Below are positions 46,116 to 56,974 of a stretch of 64,000 bases of DNA, piece after piece (the first letter of the stretch is position 1; each line of letters begins with the position of its first letter). Position numbers and translations under genes: made by a program. This DNA is from Microvirga calopogonii (GTDB lineage: Bacteria > Pseudomonadota > Alphaproteobacteria > Rhizobiales > Beijerinckiaceae): contig NZ_QDGA01000003.1 of NCBI RefSeq assembly GCF_003347665.1, positions 124,001-188,000 of the forward strand, given 5' to 3'. Under the pieces are notes generated by a model. That model was not told the origin of the DNA, searched no databases, and saw only the letters and a program-made list of their open reading frames with translations.

Positions 46116-48242
46116 ATGATGGCACTCACCCTAATTATCGTGGGCGGCGTTCTCTCGATTGTTTATGGCTTCTGGGCCATTGGCGACGTGATGAAGCGGG
46201 ATGCCGGTTCTCAGCGCATGCAGGAGATCGCCGGTGCGATCGCCGAAGGCGCCAAGGCGTATCTCCGCAGGCAATACGCCACAATCGCTATCGTGGGCGT
46301 CGTCCTGTTCGCCATCATCGCTTATTTCCTGGGCATCCGGGTCGCCATCGGCTTCGCCATCGGAGCCATCCTGTCCGGAGCGGCAGGCTTCATTGGCATG
46401 AACGTGTCGGTCCGGGCCAATGTCCGCACGGCGCAGGCTGCCACTCAGTCGCTTGGTGGCGGTCTCGACGTCGCCTTCAAGGCAGGCGCCGTCACCGGGA
46501 TGCTGGTAGCGGGGCTCGCCCTCCTCGGCGTGGCGCTCTACTACGGCTATCTCACCCGTGTCGCCGGCCTGAACCCATCCGACCGTGTGGTCATCGACAG
46601 CCTCGTGGCTCTCGGCTTCGGAGCATCCCTGATCTCGATCTTCGCCCGTCTCGGCGGCGGTATCTTCACCAAGGGCGCGGACGTGGGCGGCGACCTCGTG
46701 GGTAAGGTCGAGGCCGGTATACCCGAGGACGATCCGCGCAATCCGGCCACCATCGCCGACAATGTGGGTGACAACGTCGGCGATTGTGCCGGCATGGCGG
46801 CCGACCTGTTCGAGACCTACGCGGTGACCGTGGTCGCCACTATGGTGCTTGCCGCGATCTTCTTTGCCGGCCAAGCGACCCTCGACACCATGCTGATGTA
46901 CCCGCTCGCCATCGGGGCGGCGTGCATCGTGACATCGATCATCGGCACTTTCTTCGTCAAGCTCGGACAGAACGAGTCCATCATGGGCGCGCTCTACAAG
47001 GGCCTGATCGCAACAGGAGTTCTGTCGGCGGCGGCGATTGCCCTCGTCACATGGCAGATGATCGGTTTCGGGCAGATCGCCGGTTCCGAGTTCACCGGTC
47101 AGGCCCTGTTCTGGTGCGCCGTCATCGGTCTGGCCGTGACGGCACTGATCGTGGTCATCACGGAGTACTATACCGGCGTAGGGTTCCGTCCCGTCCGGTC
47201 CATCGCCCAATCCTCCGTCACCGGCCACGGGACGAACGTGATCCAGGGACTTGCGGTCTCGCTCGAAGCCACGGCGCTGCCGACCATCGTGATCATCGCG
47301 GGCATCATCGTGGCCTTCAAGCTTGCGGGCCTGTTCGGTATTGCGATCGCCGTGACGGCCATGCTGGCGCTTGCTGGCATGATCGTGGCCCTCGATGCCT
47401 TCGGACCGGTGACCGACAATGCCGGTGGCATCGCCGAAATGGCTGGTCTGCCGAAGGAAGTCCGCAAGTCCACGGATGCCCTGGACGCCGTCGGCAACAC
47501 CACCAAGGCTGTGACGAAAGGCTATGCCATCGGCTCCGCAGGCCTCGGCGCGCTGGTTCTGTTCGCCGCCTATACGTCCGACCTGAACTACTTCACGCGG
47601 AACGCTGCGCAGTATCCGTACTTCCAGGGGGTGGCGCCGAACTTCTCCCTCACCAATCCCTATGTGGTGGTCGGCCTCCTGTTCGGCGGCCTCATCCCGT
47701 TCCTGTTCGGCGGCATCGCCATGACGGCGGTGGGCCGTGCGGCAGGCTCCGTGGTGGAGGAAGTGCGCCGTCAATTCCGTGAGAGGCCAGGCATCATGGC
47801 CGGGACCGACCGCCCCGACTATGGACGCGCCGTCGACATGCTCACCCGCGCGGCGATCAAGGAAATGATCGTGCCCTCGCTCCTGCCGGTGCTGGCGCCC
47901 ATCGTGACCTACTTCGTGGTCTATTGGGTGGCAGGCAAGTCCGAGGCGTTCTCCGCCGTGGGCGCCATGCTGCTCGGCGTCATCGTGACGGGTCTCTTCG
48001 TTGCCATCTCCATGACCTCGGGCGGCGGCGCCTGGGACAACGCGAAGAAATCCTTCGAGGACGGCTTCACGGATGCCTCCGGCACGACCCATCACAAGGG
48101 TTCGGAGGCCCACAAGGCCTCCGTCACGGGCGACACCGTCGGCGATCCCTACAAGGACACGGCCGGTCCTGCCGTGAACCCGGCGATCAAGATTACGAAC
48201 ATCATCGCGCTGCTGCTTCTGGCGATCTTGGCGCATTCGTAA
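46116..48242 (+). CDS. hppA: Proton-translocating inorganic pyrophosphatase (K+-independent)
   Basis: A membrane pump of 708 residues and about 16 helices coupling PPi hydrolysis to H+ export. The substrate site [44 protein letters not shown] is intact (positions about 185-230), and the second acidic cluster is around [19 protein letters not shown] carries Lys where K+-dependent enzymes have Ala, which by family knowledge marks the K+-independent H+ pump. ATG at 46116 with AAGGA upstream; ATG at 46119 is equally possible. Confidence 0.95.
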   Translation: MMALTLIIVGGVLSIVYGFWAIGDVMKRDAGSQRMQEIAGAIAEGAKAYLRRQYATIAIVGVVLFAIIAYFLGIRVAIGFAIGAILSGAAGFIGMNVSVRANVRTAQAATQSLGGGLDVAFKAGAVTGMLVAGLALLGVALYYGYLTRVAGLNPSDRVVIDSLVALGFGASLISIFARLGGGIFTKGADVGGDLVGKVEAGIPEDDPRNPATIADNVGDNVGDCAGMAADLFETYAVTVVATMVLAAIFFAGQATLDTMLMYPLAIGAACIVTSIIGTFFVKLGQNESIMGALYKGLIATGVLSAAAIALVTWQMIGFGQIAGSEFTGQALFWCAVIGLAVTALIVVITEYYTGVGFRPVRSIAQSSVTGHGTNVIQGLAVSLEATALPTIVIIAGIIVAFKLAGLFGIAIAVTAMLALAGMIVALDAFGPVTDNAGGIAEMAGLPKEVRKSTDALDAVGNTTKAVTKGYAIGSAGLGALVLFAAYTSDLNYFTRNAAQYPYFQGVAPNFSLTNPYVVVGLLFGGLIPFLFGGIAMTAVGRAAGSVVEEVRRQFRERPGIMAGTDRPDYGRAVDMLTRAAIKEMIVPSLLPVLAPIVTYFVVYWVAGKSEAFSAVGAMLLGVIVTGLFVAISMTSGGGAWDNAKKSFEDGFTDASGTTHHKGSEAHKASVTGDTVGDPYKDTAGPAVNPAIKITNIIALLLLAILAHS

Positions 48243-48264
48243 AAGACAGCCTGGAACGATCATC

Positions 48265-48292
48265 AAACCCGCGGCGAGAGCCGCGGGTTTTT
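48265..48292 (+). terminator. Rho-independent terminator of hppA
   Basis: A perfect 10-bp stem (48265-48274 with 48281-48290), 6-base loop, T-run at 48288-48292, 22 bases after the stop codon. Confidence 0.92.
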
Positions 48293-48308
48293 CCATTTCG
48301 GAGACATC

Positions 48309-48339
48309 AAAGAAAAATGGCCGGGCAAAGCCCGGCCAT
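48309..48339 (-). terminator. Rho-independent terminator of bamE
   Basis: A 10-bp stem ATGGCCGGGC/GCCCGGCCAT (48317-48326 with 48330-48339), 3-base loop, A-rich stretch at 48309-48317 giving U on the minus strand. It lies 25 bases after the bamE stop. The stem sequence equals the first module of class A repeats. Confidence 0.88.
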
Positions 48340-48364
48340 GCGAAATTCTCGCGCGGATAGCCGA

Positions 48365-48820
48365 TCAGCCGAACGGGTTGAAGCTGGTCATGCCCTTGAA
48401 GATCTGGCCAAGGAAGCTGGCTTCTTCGCCGCCGGCCGGAGTGGTGCGGCTGATGAAGTCGAAGACCTTGCCATCCTGGAGGCCGTAAAGGGCGACGCGC
48501 TCGACCCGAAGGCCCTTGTCGAAATAGACGGCGGTCACCTGCTGGTCCACCACCTGCTCGCCCATGAACTGAAGTGTGCGGCGGGACTTCTGGCTGATGT
48601 AATACCAGTTACGGTTGCCGACAGTGGATACGGTGGACGGGGTTCCAAGGGTCTGGAGGACCTGATCGGCGCTCATGCCCTTCTTCACCTGAGCAATAGC
48701 GCGCTCATCCACGACATAGCCGCGTTGGAATTCCTCACCCACGCCGTTGCAGGCAGCCAGGGACGAGGCGAGAACGGTAGCAGTAGCCAAGCGCACCAAA
48801 AGGGTATGATATCGACGCAT
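48365..48820 (-). CDS. bamE: Outer membrane assembly lipoprotein BamE/OmlA
   Basis: A 151-residue lipoprotein with a signal peptide ending in the lipobox LAAC. It has GYVVDERAIAQVKKGMSADQVLQTLGTPS and NRNWYYISQKSRR, the BamE/SmpA fold, which assists BamA in outer-membrane protein insertion. Divergent from the bc1 chaperone gene. Confidence 0.93.
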   Translation of the reverse strand: MRRYHTLLVRLATATVLASSLAACNGVGEEFQRGYVVDERAIAQVKKGMSADQVLQTLGTPSTVSTVGNRNWYYISQKSRRTLQFMGEQVVDQQVTAVYFDKGLRVERVALYGLQDGKVFDFISRTTPAGGEEASFLGQIFKGMTSFNPFG

Positions 48821-48922
48821 CGTACGGTTCTTCCAGAAATGCGGCGCGGATAAGCTTGCGCCTACGGATGGTGATGGCGTAACCCGGGGCTACGATTTTG
48901 ACAAGCTTGGAAGGGCAGAGCC

Positions 48923-49453
48923 GTGATCTTCAGTCTCTTCCGCAAAGATCCCCGGCGCACCACCATCGCAACCCTCTACAAGAGGATCGCGACGGCCTCA
49001 CGTAATCCTGGGCTCTATGCGGCACTTGGCATCCCCGACACCTTGGAAGGCCGCTTCGAGGCCCTGTCGCTGCATATGGTGCTGATCCTGCGGGCCCTGC
49101 GTCAGCTCCCGCACCCGGCGGATGACGTGGCCAAAGATCTGACGGATGCCTTCTTCCGGGACATGGATGCCTCCTTGAGGGAAATGGGCGTCGGCGACAC
49201 GGTGGTGCCAAAACGGATGAAAAAGGTTGCCGAATCCTTCTATGGGCGAGCCCATGCTTATGACACCCCGCTCAATGACGGCGACGAGGCAGGTCTGGCG
49301 ATCGCGCTGGGCCGCAACGTCTACGGCAGCGAGGCACCGGCCGCCGCTCTTGGGCGTTATGCTTTTGCAGCCGATCGGGCACTCAAGACGGTGAGTCTGG
49401 ATACGCTACTGGAGACAGGGCCCGTTTTCCCTGAACCTGAGAGTTTTGCTTAA
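48923..49453 (+). CDS. Ubiquinol-cytochrome c chaperone (CBP3-like)
   Basis: A 176-residue protein with the family core LYKRIATASRNPGLYAALGIPDTLEGRFEALSLHMVLILRAL, followed by FFRDMDASLREMGVGDTVVPKRMKKVAESFYGR. It corresponds to mitochondrial CBP3/UQCC1, which assists cytochrome b and bc1 assembly. GTG start at 48923. 12 bases before the DUF177 gene. Confidence 0.9.
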   Translation: MIFSLFRKDPRRTTIATLYKRIATASRNPGLYAALGIPDTLEGRFEALSLHMVLILRALRQLPHPADDVAKDLTDAFFRDMDASLREMGVGDTVVPKRMKKVAESFYGRAHAYDTPLNDGDEAGLAIALGRNVYGSEAPAAALGRYAFAADRALKTVSLDTLLETGPVFPEPESFA

Positions 49454-49465
49454 GGAGGCAACCTG

Positions 49466-49981
49466 ATGACACCCGAAACCGTGGGCCCTCTGTCGCGGCT
49501 GATCGACGTCATGAAGATTCCGCCTCGCGGGCAGGAGGTCCATGTGGAGGCGACTGCCGAGGAATGCGCGGCGCTGGCGCAGGATTTCGGCCTCCCAGGG
49601 ATCCAGGCGCTCTCCGGCGACTATCAACTGAGGGCATCCGCCAAGGGCATTCATGTGACGGGCGTGGTCAAGGCGTCGATCACCCAGGTGTGCGTCATGA
49701 CCCTCGATCCCTTCGACTCCACGATCGAAGAAGAGGTTGAAGTGGATTTCGCGGAACCGTCGGGAATGCCGGCAGAGCCGCCGACGGATATCAATGAATA
49801 TGAACCGCCGGATGAGATCGTGAACGGCCAGATCGATCTCGGTGCGCTCACGGCCGAGTTCCTAGCCTTGGGCCTAGATCCTTACCCGCGCAAGCCCGGC
49901 GTCGATTTCAACTATCAGGACCCCGCGGATGGAAAGGACAATCCCTTTGCGGCGTTGAACAGGCTCAAGGAGGGCAAGTAG
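49466..49981 (+). CDS. DUF177 (YceD) domain protein
   Basis: A 171-residue protein with the DUF177 features VTGVVKASITQVCVMTLDPFDSTIEEEVEVDF and an acidic middle. GQIDLGALTAEFLALGLDPYPRKPGVDF is the conserved C-terminal motif. In many bacteria this gene lies upstream of rpmF and plsX and has been linked to 23S rRNA or ribosome biogenesis. Here it precedes plsX without rpmF. Confidence 0.9.
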   Translation: MTPETVGPLSRLIDVMKIPPRGQEVHVEATAEECAALAQDFGLPGIQALSGDYQLRASAKGIHVTGVVKASITQVCVMTLDPFDSTIEEEVEVDFAEPSGMPAEPPTDINEYEPPDEIVNGQIDLGALTAEFLALGLDPYPRKPGVDFNYQDPADGKDNPFAALNRLKEGK

Positions 49982-50120
49982 GGGCTGGCGGCATCGGTCG
50001 CCAAAGCATATCTGCCCGTTACGTAAGGTAGCCGCAGCCCTGAGAATTCAGTTGCGGAGCAACCGCAAACCGCTATTTTCCGCCCCCTGTTGAATGACTT
50101 AAAAGAAAGAATAATCGTTC

Positions 50121-51155
50121 ATGCCGAAGCCGGTGCGTATTTCGCTTGATGCGATGGGGGGCGATCACGGTCCGTCTATCGTGATCCCGGGGGCAGCCCT
50201 GGCCTTGGAGCGCCACCCGGATCTCCGCTTCCTGATGTTCGGCAATGAAACGATTGTTGCGCCGCTCCTGAACGCTCATCCCAAGCTGAAGGAAGCCACG
50301 GAGCTGCGCCATACGGACATTGCCATCGCCATGGACGAGAAACCCAGCCAAGCCATCCGTATGGGGCGGGGGAAATCGTCCATGTGGCGGGCCGTCCAGG
50401 CCGTCCGGGACGGGGAGGCGGATGCCGCCGTGTCGGCGGGCAATACCGGCGCCCTGATGGCGACAGCCAAGGTCTGTCTCAAGACCATGGCCCATATCGA
50501 GCGCCCGGCCATCGCATGCATGTGGCCGACCCTGCGAGGCGAGAGTATCGTGCTCGATGTCGGCGCGACCATCGGGGCGGATGCGGGGCACCTGGTGGAT
50601 ATGGCGATCATGGGCGCCGCCATGGCGCGTATCGTGTTCGACCTGGATCGGCCGACCGTCGGGCTTCTCAATGTCGGTACGGAAGAGATTAAAGGGATCG
50701 AGGCCGTCAAGGAGGCAAGCCGGATCCTGAGGGAAGCGAACCTCCCGCACCTCGATTATCGCGGGTTCGTCGAGGGCGACGATTTGGGCAAGGGTACCGT
50801 CGACGTGGTGGTGACCGAAGGGTTTACGGGCAATATCGCCCTGAAGACCGCCGAGGGAACGGCCAAGCAGATCGCCCAGTACCTGCGCTCGGCCATGAGC
50901 CGCACCCTCATGGCAAAAATCGGCTATCTGTTTGCGAAACAGGCCTTTAACGCTCTTCGTGACAAGATGGATCCTCGCAAGGTCAATGGCGGCGTCTTCC
51001 TGGGTCTCGAAGGGGTCGTCGTCAAAAGCCATGGCGGCACGGACGATCTCGGCTTCGCGAGCGCCATCGATGTCGCCTACGACATGGCGCATTTTGAATT
51101 GATGAACACGATCCGGAGCATGTTGGACCATGATCCGGTTGGCCAATCGGCCTGA
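50121..51155 (+). CDS. plsX: Phosphate acyltransferase PlsX
   Basis: A 344-residue enzyme forming acyl-phosphate from acyl-ACP for phospholipid synthesis. Motifs: [42 protein letters not shown]-like [17 protein letters not shown], and [17 protein letters not shown]. First gene of plsX-fabH-ihfA-merR. Confidence 0.97.
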   Translation: MPKPVRISLDAMGGDHGPSIVIPGAALALERHPDLRFLMFGNETIVAPLLNAHPKLKEATELRHTDIAIAMDEKPSQAIRMGRGKSSMWRAVQAVRDGEADAAVSAGNTGALMATAKVCLKTMAHIERPAIACMWPTLRGESIVLDVGATIGADAGHLVDMAIMGAAMARIVFDLDRPTVGLLNVGTEEIKGIEAVKEASRILREANLPHLDYRGFVEGDDLGKGTVDVVVTEGFTGNIALKTAEGTAKQIAQYLRSAMSRTLMAKIGYLFAKQAFNALRDKMDPRKVNGGVFLGLEGVVVKSHGGTDDLGFASAIDVAYDMAHFELMNTIRSMLDHDPVGQSA

Positions 51156-51167
51156 GGAAGGCGCATC

Positions 51168-52145
51168 TTGAAACGTATTCGTTCCGTCGTACGCGGCGTC
51201 GGCTCGTATCTGCCGAGACGCAAGCTGACAAACCAGGACCTCGAGAAGCTGGTCGACACGTCGCACGACTGGATCGTGCAGCGAACCGGCATCGAAGAGC
51301 GTCATATTGCCGAAGAAGACGAGACTACCTCCGTCCTTGGCATCAAGGCGGCAGAAGCGGCCTTGGCCGACGCGGGGCTCCGGGCCGACGATATTGATCT
51401 GGTCATCTGCGCCACCTCGACGCCGGATTACACCTTCCCCTCGACGGCCACGATGATCCAGACTGGGATCGGCATGACGCATGGGGCGGCGTTCGATCTT
51501 CAGGCCGTCTGCACGGGCTTTGTCTATGCGGTCGCGACGGCGGACAAGTTTCTGCAGTCTGGCTCGCATAAGCGTGCCCTTGTGGTCGGGGCCGAGACGT
51601 TTTCCCGCATTCTCGATTGGAACGATCGGACCACCTGCGTCCTTTTCGGCGACGGAGCGGGAGCCATCGTGCTCGAGGCCCAGGAGGGGGAGGGTACGTC
51701 CGCCGACCGCGGCGTCCTGACCTCGCATCTCCGGTCCGACGGTCGCTATCGGGACAAGCTCTACGTCAATGGCGGTCCGGGTTCGACCAAGACGACCGGC
51801 GTTCTGAAGATGGAAGGCCGCGAAGTCTTCAAGTTCGCCGTTGGCATGGTGGCCGATGTCGTACAGGATGCTTTCAAGGCGACCGGCACGAGCGCCGAGG
51901 AGCTGAAGTGGTTCGTGCCGCACCAGGCCAACAAGCGCATCATCACGGCGAGTGCCGACAAGCTCGGCATCGCTCCGGAGAAAGTCGTCATCACCGTCAA
52001 CAAGCACGGCAACACATCGGCGGCTTCGATTCCCCTTGCCTTGGATACCGCCCGAAAGGACGGGCGGATCAAGGACGGGGATCTCGTCATGATCGAGGCG
52101 ATCGGCGGTGGCTTCACCTGGGGCAGCGCCCTAATCCGCTGGTAA
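51168..52145 (+). CDS. fabH: Beta-ketoacyl-ACP synthase III
   Basis: A 325-residue condensing enzyme that starts fatty-acid synthesis from acetyl-CoA and malonyl-ACP. The catalytic Cys is in [13 protein letters not shown], His in [11 protein letters not shown] and Asn in [19 protein letters not shown] start at 51168 with GAGGAAGG upstream, 12 bases after plsX. Confidence 0.97.
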   Translation: MKRIRSVVRGVGSYLPRRKLTNQDLEKLVDTSHDWIVQRTGIEERHIAEEDETTSVLGIKAAEAALADAGLRADDIDLVICATSTPDYTFPSTATMIQTGIGMTHGAAFDLQAVCTGFVYAVATADKFLQSGSHKRALVVGAETFSRILDWNDRTTCVLFGDGAGAIVLEAQEGEGTSADRGVLTSHLRSDGRYRDKLYVNGGPGSTKTTGVLKMEGREVFKFAVGMVADVVQDAFKATGTSAEELKWFVPHQANKRIITASADKLGIAPEKVVITVNKHGNTSAASIPLALDTARKDGRIKDGDLVMIEAIGGGFTWGSALIRW

Positions 52146-52264
52146 AAGGCTTCGACTCTGGTGGTATCCGGTATATCGACCTTGGCGGTTGACCGTACGG
52201 AGCCATCTGCATAGCGTCGTCCTGGACGACAAGACCAACGAACTCATTCGCGCTGGGGAGCTCA

Positions 52265-52576
52265 ATGGCTGGCAAGACGATAACGAGAGCGGATCTGAGC
52301 GAGGCTGTCTACCAGAAGGTAGGTCTCTCGCGGACCGAATCGGCTGAACTGGTGGAGCGGGTCTTGGCGGAGATCTGCGATAGCCTTGCCGCCGGTGAGA
52401 CCGTCAAGCTGTCGTCCTTTGGGTCTTTCATCGTGCGCAGCAAGGGCGAGCGGGTCGGCCGTAATCCCAAGACGGGTGTGGAGGTACCGATCGACCCGCG
52501 GCGCGTCATGGTCTTCAAGCCTTCGAATGTCTTGAAGGCGCACATCAACGGTGAGACCTTCGAAGGCGAGGATTGA
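52265..52576 (+). CDS. ihfA: Integration host factor subunit alpha
   Basis: A 103-residue DNA-bending protein. [22 protein letters not shown] at the N-terminus, [24 protein letters not shown] with the intercalating Pro arm, and the C-terminal [11 protein letters not shown] typical of the alpha subunit. The fabH-ihfA-merR order is conserved in alphaproteobacteria. Confidence 0.96.
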   Translation: MAGKTITRADLSEAVYQKVGLSRTESAELVERVLAEICDSLAAGETVKLSSFGSFIVRSKGERVGRNPKTGVEVPIDPRRVMVFKPSNVLKAHINGETFEGED

Positions 52577-52583
52577 TCCGGCT

Positions 52584-53102
52584 ATGGCGAGTGGCGTCAT
52601 GGACAAGAGCCCCGACGCGTTCCGCACGATCAGCGAGGTTGCCGAAGACCTCGATGTTCCGCAACATGTTCTGCGCTTTTGGGAAACCCGCTTCAGCCAT
52701 ATCAAGCCGCTGAAGCGCGGCGGCGGCCGGCGCTATTACCGGCCGGATGATGTCGACCTGCTCAAGGGTATTCGTCATTTCCTCTATGGCGAGGGCTATA
52801 CGATCAAGGGCGTGCAGCGGATCCTGAAAGAGGAAGGGGTTCGCTTTGTCCAGGCCATCGGTCGTGGCGAGCAGGGCGTCTCCGCGATTCCTCTCGGGGC
52901 AGAGCAGACCGTCCCAGAGGACATGGCACCATCGAACGGAACGCACCATTATGAGGAAGAGGAGGTAGCCTGCCTTCCTCTTCGGCAGGGACTGCCCCCG
53001 GAGGCACTCCATGGACTTCAGGCCGCCCTTGAGGAGCTTTACGAGTGTGATCGGGTGCTATCCTCCTTGAGGGGGGCGGGCGAGGTTGCGATAGGCGAGT
53101 AA
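52584..53102 (+). CDS. MerR family transcriptional regulator
   Basis: A 172-residue regulator with an N-terminal winged helix ([48 protein letters not shown]) and a helical [16 protein letters not shown] extension. No metal-binding Cys cluster is seen, so it is not a typical metal sensor. The start is ATG at 52584 or 52599 (MDKSPDAF). It is paired with ihfA. Confidence 0.9.
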   Translation: MASGVMDKSPDAFRTISEVAEDLDVPQHVLRFWETRFSHIKPLKRGGGRRYYRPDDVDLLKGIRHFLYGEGYTIKGVQRILKEEGVRFVQAIGRGEQGVSAIPLGAEQTVPEDMAPSNGTHHYEEEEVACLPLRQGLPPEALHGLQAALEELYECDRVLSSLRGAGEVAIGE

Positions 53103-53226
53103 GAGATGCCCGGTAGCAGGAGGAAACCCCTCCCGCGTAAGCTTTCCGGAACGTTCGAATTCAGCGCTTGACAGGGGGCGGGGCCACCCTTAAACCGCAC
53201 CCACACCGCTTCGGCGGTCCAAATGC

Positions 53227-53303
53227 GCGGGCGTAGCTCAGTCGGTTAGAGTGCCGGCCTGTCACGCCGGAGGTCGCGGGTTCGAGCCCCGTCGCCCGCG
53301 CCA
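53227..53303 (+). tRNA. tRNA-Asp (GTC)
   Basis: A 77-base cloverleaf: acceptor GCGGGCG (53227-53233) pairs with CGCCCGC (53293-53299), discriminator G, encoded CCA at 53301-53303. Anticodon stem CCGGC/GCCGG around CTGTCAC with anticodon GTC at 53261-53263. T-arm GCGGG TTCGAGC CCCGT. Confidence 0.97.
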
Positions 53304-53489
53304 CTTCCCTCCTGACAATCAAGTTCGATAGAGCTCGGGTTAAGCCCTCGGAGCTTGTGGTCTGCTGCAGAGGCCGGGCTTGTCATCCCCCAAAGCGACG
53401 CTGTCCCGTTGGACGGCGTCTTCTCACACAGCTCCGGAGCATTTAGCGCAGCTGAGCGTTGACGACGGGTTGGTGTGAGGCTGCTGCCC

Positions 53490-53918
53490 ATGGTGATGTC
53501 TAGATTGTTCACGAGTTTCTCCAATTGGGTGGCCCAGCTGGCGGGGCGGCCCATCACCTTCGGGGTCAGCCTTCTTATAATCCTGGCTTGGGCTCTCAGT
53601 GGCCCGCTGTTTGGGTTTTCCGATACCTGGCAGCTCGTCGTGAACACCGGAACGACCATCGTGACCTTCCTGATGGTCTTCCTGATTCAGAATACACAGA
53701 ATCGGGACGGTGCCGCCATTCAGGCCAAGCTTGACGAGCTGATCCGGGCCAGCGCAGCCCAAAACGTGTTCATCGGCATCGAACATCTGACCCAGGAAGA
53801 ACTCGACGAGATTCGGGCCAAGTGCGAAGCCAAGGCTAAAGCCGAGGCTGCTGCAGGGCAGGCTGAGGCCGCAGCCAACCGAAAAGCGGCGAAAGCGGCG
53901 GAAAAGGCCACATCCTAG
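53490..53918 (+). CDS. Low-affinity iron permease family protein (small membrane protein)
   Basis: A 142-residue protein with two membrane segments (ITFGVSLLIILAWALSGPLFGF; LVVNTGTTIVTFLMVFLIQNTQNRD). The VTFLMVFLIQNTQNRDGAAIQAKLDELI stretch is the hallmark of bacterial proteins annotated as low-affinity iron permeases. A charged Ala/Lys/Glu-rich helical tail follows. Iron transport is not demonstrated for the bacterial family. Starts at 53490 or 53496 are both possible. Confidence 0.8.
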   Translation: MVMSRLFTSFSNWVAQLAGRPITFGVSLLIILAWALSGPLFGFSDTWQLVVNTGTTIVTFLMVFLIQNTQNRDGAAIQAKLDELIRASAAQNVFIGIEHLTQEELDEIRAKCEAKAKAEAAAGQAEAAANRKAAKAAEKATS

Positions 53919-54092
53919 TTTGGAATGGTTCTTTTTGCGGCAGTGCAAACACTTGTCACGGAAGGGGAACTCGGTTAAGCCTCCCGCGCAATCAACGTGT
54001 TGCCGCAGGGGGCTTTCGTGGGGCCCTTTTGGGGCTTAAATACGTTTCAGGTTGCCGGCTCTTCGCCGCGCTCCGTACCTTCTAGGTGTCGT

Positions 54093-54458
54093 ATGACGAA
54101 TCTCCTCGCCGACTACCTGCCTCTCGTAATCTTCATCGGCGTATCGCTCCTGATCGGGGTGGCGCTGCTCGTGGCTCCTTTCATCGTTGCCTACAGCCGT
54201 CCCGATACCGAGAAGCTGTCCGCCTACGAGTGCGGTTTCAATGCCTTCGACGATGCCCGCATGAAGTTCGACGTGCGGTTCTATCTCGTCGCCATCCTTT
54301 TCATCATTTTCGACCTCGAAGTGGCATTCCTGTTCCCCTGGGCCATCACGTTCGGGAACCTGGGCTGGTTCGGCTTCATCTCCATGATGATGTTCCTAGG
54401 CGTCCTGACGGTCGGATTCATTTACGAGTGGAAGAAGGGGGCCCTTGAATGGGATTGA
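54093..54458 (+). CDS. nuoA: NADH-quinone oxidoreductase subunit A
   Basis: A 121-residue complex I membrane subunit with three helices and the conserved loop [48 protein letters not shown] precedes the ATG at 54093. First gene of the nuo operon; the 174 bases upstream presumably hold the promoter. Overlaps nuoB by 10 bases. Confidence 0.97.
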   Translation: MTNLLADYLPLVIFIGVSLLIGVALLVAPFIVAYSRPDTEKLSAYECGFNAFDDARMKFDVRFYLVAILFIIFDLEVAFLFPWAITFGNLGWFGFISMMMFLGVLTVGFIYEWKKGALEWD

Positions 54459-55033
54459 TCTCCGATACCCAATCGACCCTGGTCGCTCCCGCGCCACGGG
54501 GCGTCATCGACCCCAATACGGGCAAGCCGGTCGGATCGACGGACCCTTATTTCGTCTCCATCAACGAGGAGTTGTCCGACAAGGGCTTCCTCGTAACCTC
54601 GACCGAGGACCTCATCACCTGGGCGCGCACCGGCTCGCTCATGTGGATGACGTTTGGCTTGGCATGCTGCGCCGTCGAGATGATGCAGATGTCCATGCCG
54701 CGGTACGACGTCGAGCGGTTCGGCTTCGCGCCGCGCGCATCGCCGCGCCAGTCCGATGTGATGATCGTGGCTGGGACGCTCACCAACAAGATGGCTCCCG
54801 CCCTTCGGAAGGTCTATGACCAGATGCCGGAGCCGCGCTACGTCATCTCCATGGGCTCCTGTGCCAATGGCGGCGGCTATTATCACTATTCCTATTCCGT
54901 GGTTCGTGGCTGCGACCGGATCGTGCCGGTCGACATCTACGTGCCGGGTTGTCCGCCGACGGCCGAGGCGCTCCTGTATGGGGTGCTGCTTCTGCAGAAG
55001 AAGATCCGCCGGACCGGCACCATCGAGCGCTGA
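54449..55033 (+). CDS. nuoB: NADH-quinone oxidoreductase subunit B
   Basis: A 194-residue subunit carrying the N2 [4Fe-4S] cluster: paired Cys in [11 protein letters not shown], then [16 protein letters not shown] and [14 protein letters not shown]. Peripheral arm close to the quinone site. Confidence 0.98.
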   Translation: MGLISDTQSTLVAPAPRGVIDPNTGKPVGSTDPYFVSINEELSDKGFLVTSTEDLITWARTGSLMWMTFGLACCAVEMMQMSMPRYDVERFGFAPRASPRQSDVMIVAGTLTNKMAPALRKVYDQMPEPRYVISMGSCANGGGYYHYSYSVVRGCDRIVPVDIYVPGCPPTAEALLYGVLLLQKKIRRTGTIER

Positions 55034-55047
55034 GCAAAGGTCATTGC

Positions 55048-55650
55048 ATGAGTGCTGATCTCCAAGCCCTGAGCGATCACATCGCCTCGTCACTCGGTGA
55101 GGCGATCGAGAGCAGGGCCATTGCCTTCGACGAGCTGACGATTGTCGCCCGCCGCGAGGACATCGTCCGGGTGGCGACCTTCCTGCGAGACGATCCGCAG
55201 TGCCGGTTCGTCTGCTTCATCGATATCTGCGGCGCCGATTATCCAGCGCGCGACAACCGCTTCGACGTGGTTTACCACTTCCTCGCGCCGCATCATAACC
55301 GTCGCATCCGGGTGAAGGTGGAGACGGACGAGGTGACGCCGGTGCCCTCGCTCGTCGGTCTCTGGCCGGCGGCGAACTGGTTCGAACGCGAGGCTTACGA
55401 CCTCTACGGCATCCTGTTCTCGGGGCATCCGGACCTGCGCCGGATCCTGACGGATTACGGGTTCGAAGGTCACCCGCTCCGCAAGGACTTCCCGCTCACC
55501 GGCTATGTCGAGGTCCGTTACGACGACGGGCAAGGCCGCGTGGTCTACGAGCCGGTGAAGCTCAATCAGGAATTCCGCAACTTCGATTTCCTCTCGCCCT
55601 GGGAAGGCACCGATTACGTGTTGCCCGGCGACGAGAAGGCCAAGGCATAA
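55048..55650 (+). CDS. nuoC: NADH-quinone oxidoreductase subunit C
   Basis: A 200-residue 30-kDa-type subunit. It has [22 protein letters not shown] and [47 protein letters not shown]. Separate from NuoD, unlike the NuoCD fusion of enterobacteria. AAAGG precedes the ATG at 55048. Confidence 0.98.
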   Translation: MSADLQALSDHIASSLGEAIESRAIAFDELTIVARREDIVRVATFLRDDPQCRFVCFIDICGADYPARDNRFDVVYHFLAPHHNRRIRVKVETDEVTPVPSLVGLWPAANWFEREAYDLYGILFSGHPDLRRILTDYGFEGHPLRKDFPLTGYVEVRYDDGQGRVVYEPVKLNQEFRNFDFLSPWEGTDYVLPGDEKAKA

Positions 55651-55668
55651 GGAGCGGAGAGGCGACCC

Positions 55669-56859
55669 ATGGGCGAGCATAATATCCGCAACTTCACCAT
55701 CAACTTCGGCCCGCAGCATCCGGCCGCGCACGGCGTTCTGCGCCTCGTGCTGGAGCTGGACGGCGAGGTCGTCGAACGTGTCGATCCGCATATTGGTCTG
55801 CTGCACCGCGGCACTGAGAAGCTGATCGAGTACAAGACCTACGTTCAGGCGAATCCCTATTTCGATCGCCTTGACTATGTCGCGCCTTTGAACCAAGAGC
55901 ACGCCTATTGCATGGCGGTCGAGAAGCTCCTTGGCATCGAAATCCCCCGTCGCGCCGAGCTGATCCGCGTTCTCTACTCCGAAATCGGGCGCCTTCTCTC
56001 TCACCTTCTCAACGTGACCACGCAGGCGATGGACGTCGGCGCGCTCACGCCGCCCCTGTGGGGCTTCGAGGAGCGCGAGAAGCTCATGATCTTCTATGAG
56101 CGGATTTCCGGCTCGCGCATGCACGCCAACTACTTCCGTCCCGGCGGCGTGAACATGGATATCCAGCCGGAGCTGATCGACGATATCGAGGCCTTCTGCG
56201 ACCCGTTTCTGCAGGTCCTCGACGATCTTGACACGCTCGTCATCGGCAACCGCATCTTCAAGCAGCGTAACGTCGACATCGGCGTGCTTACGCTGGACGA
56301 TTGTTGGAAGTGGGGCTTCTCGGGGGCTATCGTTCGCAGTTGCGGCGTCGCCTGGGATTTGCGCAAGTCACAGCCATACTCGCTCTACGAGGAGATGGAA
56401 TTCGACATCCCCGTGGGCAAGAACGGCGACAACTACGACCGCCAGGTCATCCGCATGGAGGAGATGCGTCAATCCGTTCGGATCATGCGTCAGTGCCTGA
56501 ACAAGCTGCGGGCACCGGACGGGCAGGGGCCGGTGACGACCCTCGACGGCAAGGTTGCCCCGCCATCGCGCAAGGACATGAAGCGCTCCATGGAAGCGCT
56601 GATCCACCATTTCAAGCTCTATACGGAAGGCTTCCACGTCCCGGCCGGCGAAGTGTATGCCGCCGTGGAAGCGCCGAAGGGCGAGTTCGGCGTGTACCTC
56701 GTGTCGGACGGCACCAACAAGCCGTATCGCTGCAAGGTGCGTGCTCCCGGTTTTGCCCATCTTCAGGGCATGGACTACATGTGCCGCGGCCACATGCTGG
56801 CCGACGTCGCAGGCATCCTGGGCTCCATCGACATCGTGTTCGGCGAGGTCGATCGCTAA
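55669..56859 (+). CDS. nuoD: NADH-quinone oxidoreductase subunit D
   Basis: A 396-residue 49-kDa subunit forming the quinone pocket. The N-terminus [26 protein letters not shown] contains the quinone-binding His, and [12 protein letters not shown] and the C-terminal [11 protein letters not shown] are conserved. The stop codon overlaps an ATG (TAATG) of a short overlapping frame before nuoE. Confidence 0.98.
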   Translation: MGEHNIRNFTINFGPQHPAAHGVLRLVLELDGEVVERVDPHIGLLHRGTEKLIEYKTYVQANPYFDRLDYVAPLNQEHAYCMAVEKLLGIEIPRRAELIRVLYSEIGRLLSHLLNVTTQAMDVGALTPPLWGFEEREKLMIFYERISGSRMHANYFRPGGVNMDIQPELIDDIEAFCDPFLQVLDDLDTLVIGNRIFKQRNVDIGVLTLDDCWKWGFSGAIVRSCGVAWDLRKSQPYSLYEEMEFDIPVGKNGDNYDRQVIRMEEMRQSVRIMRQCLNKLRAPDGQGPVTTLDGKVAPPSRKDMKRSMEALIHHFKLYTEGFHVPAGEVYAAVEAPKGEFGVYLVSDGTNKPYRCKVRAPGFAHLQGMDYMCRGHMLADVAGILGSIDIVFGEVDR

Positions 56860-56974
56860 TGAAAGCCGCTCCGGTTCCGGGGCGGATATCCACGCTCTTT
56901 CAAGGCGTGCTGGACAATTTCAAGTCGCGATTGGCCGGGCTGATGCCCGGCCATGGCGATGAGGAGAAGAGTGT

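Noticed and set aside
46131-48296. 721-codon minus-strand frame opposite hppA
   Set aside because: Shadow; the pyrophosphatase motifs on the plus strand are unmistakable.
50073-52007. 644-codon minus-strand frame across plsX and fabH
   Set aside because: Spans two well-recognised plus-strand genes and has no domain of its own.
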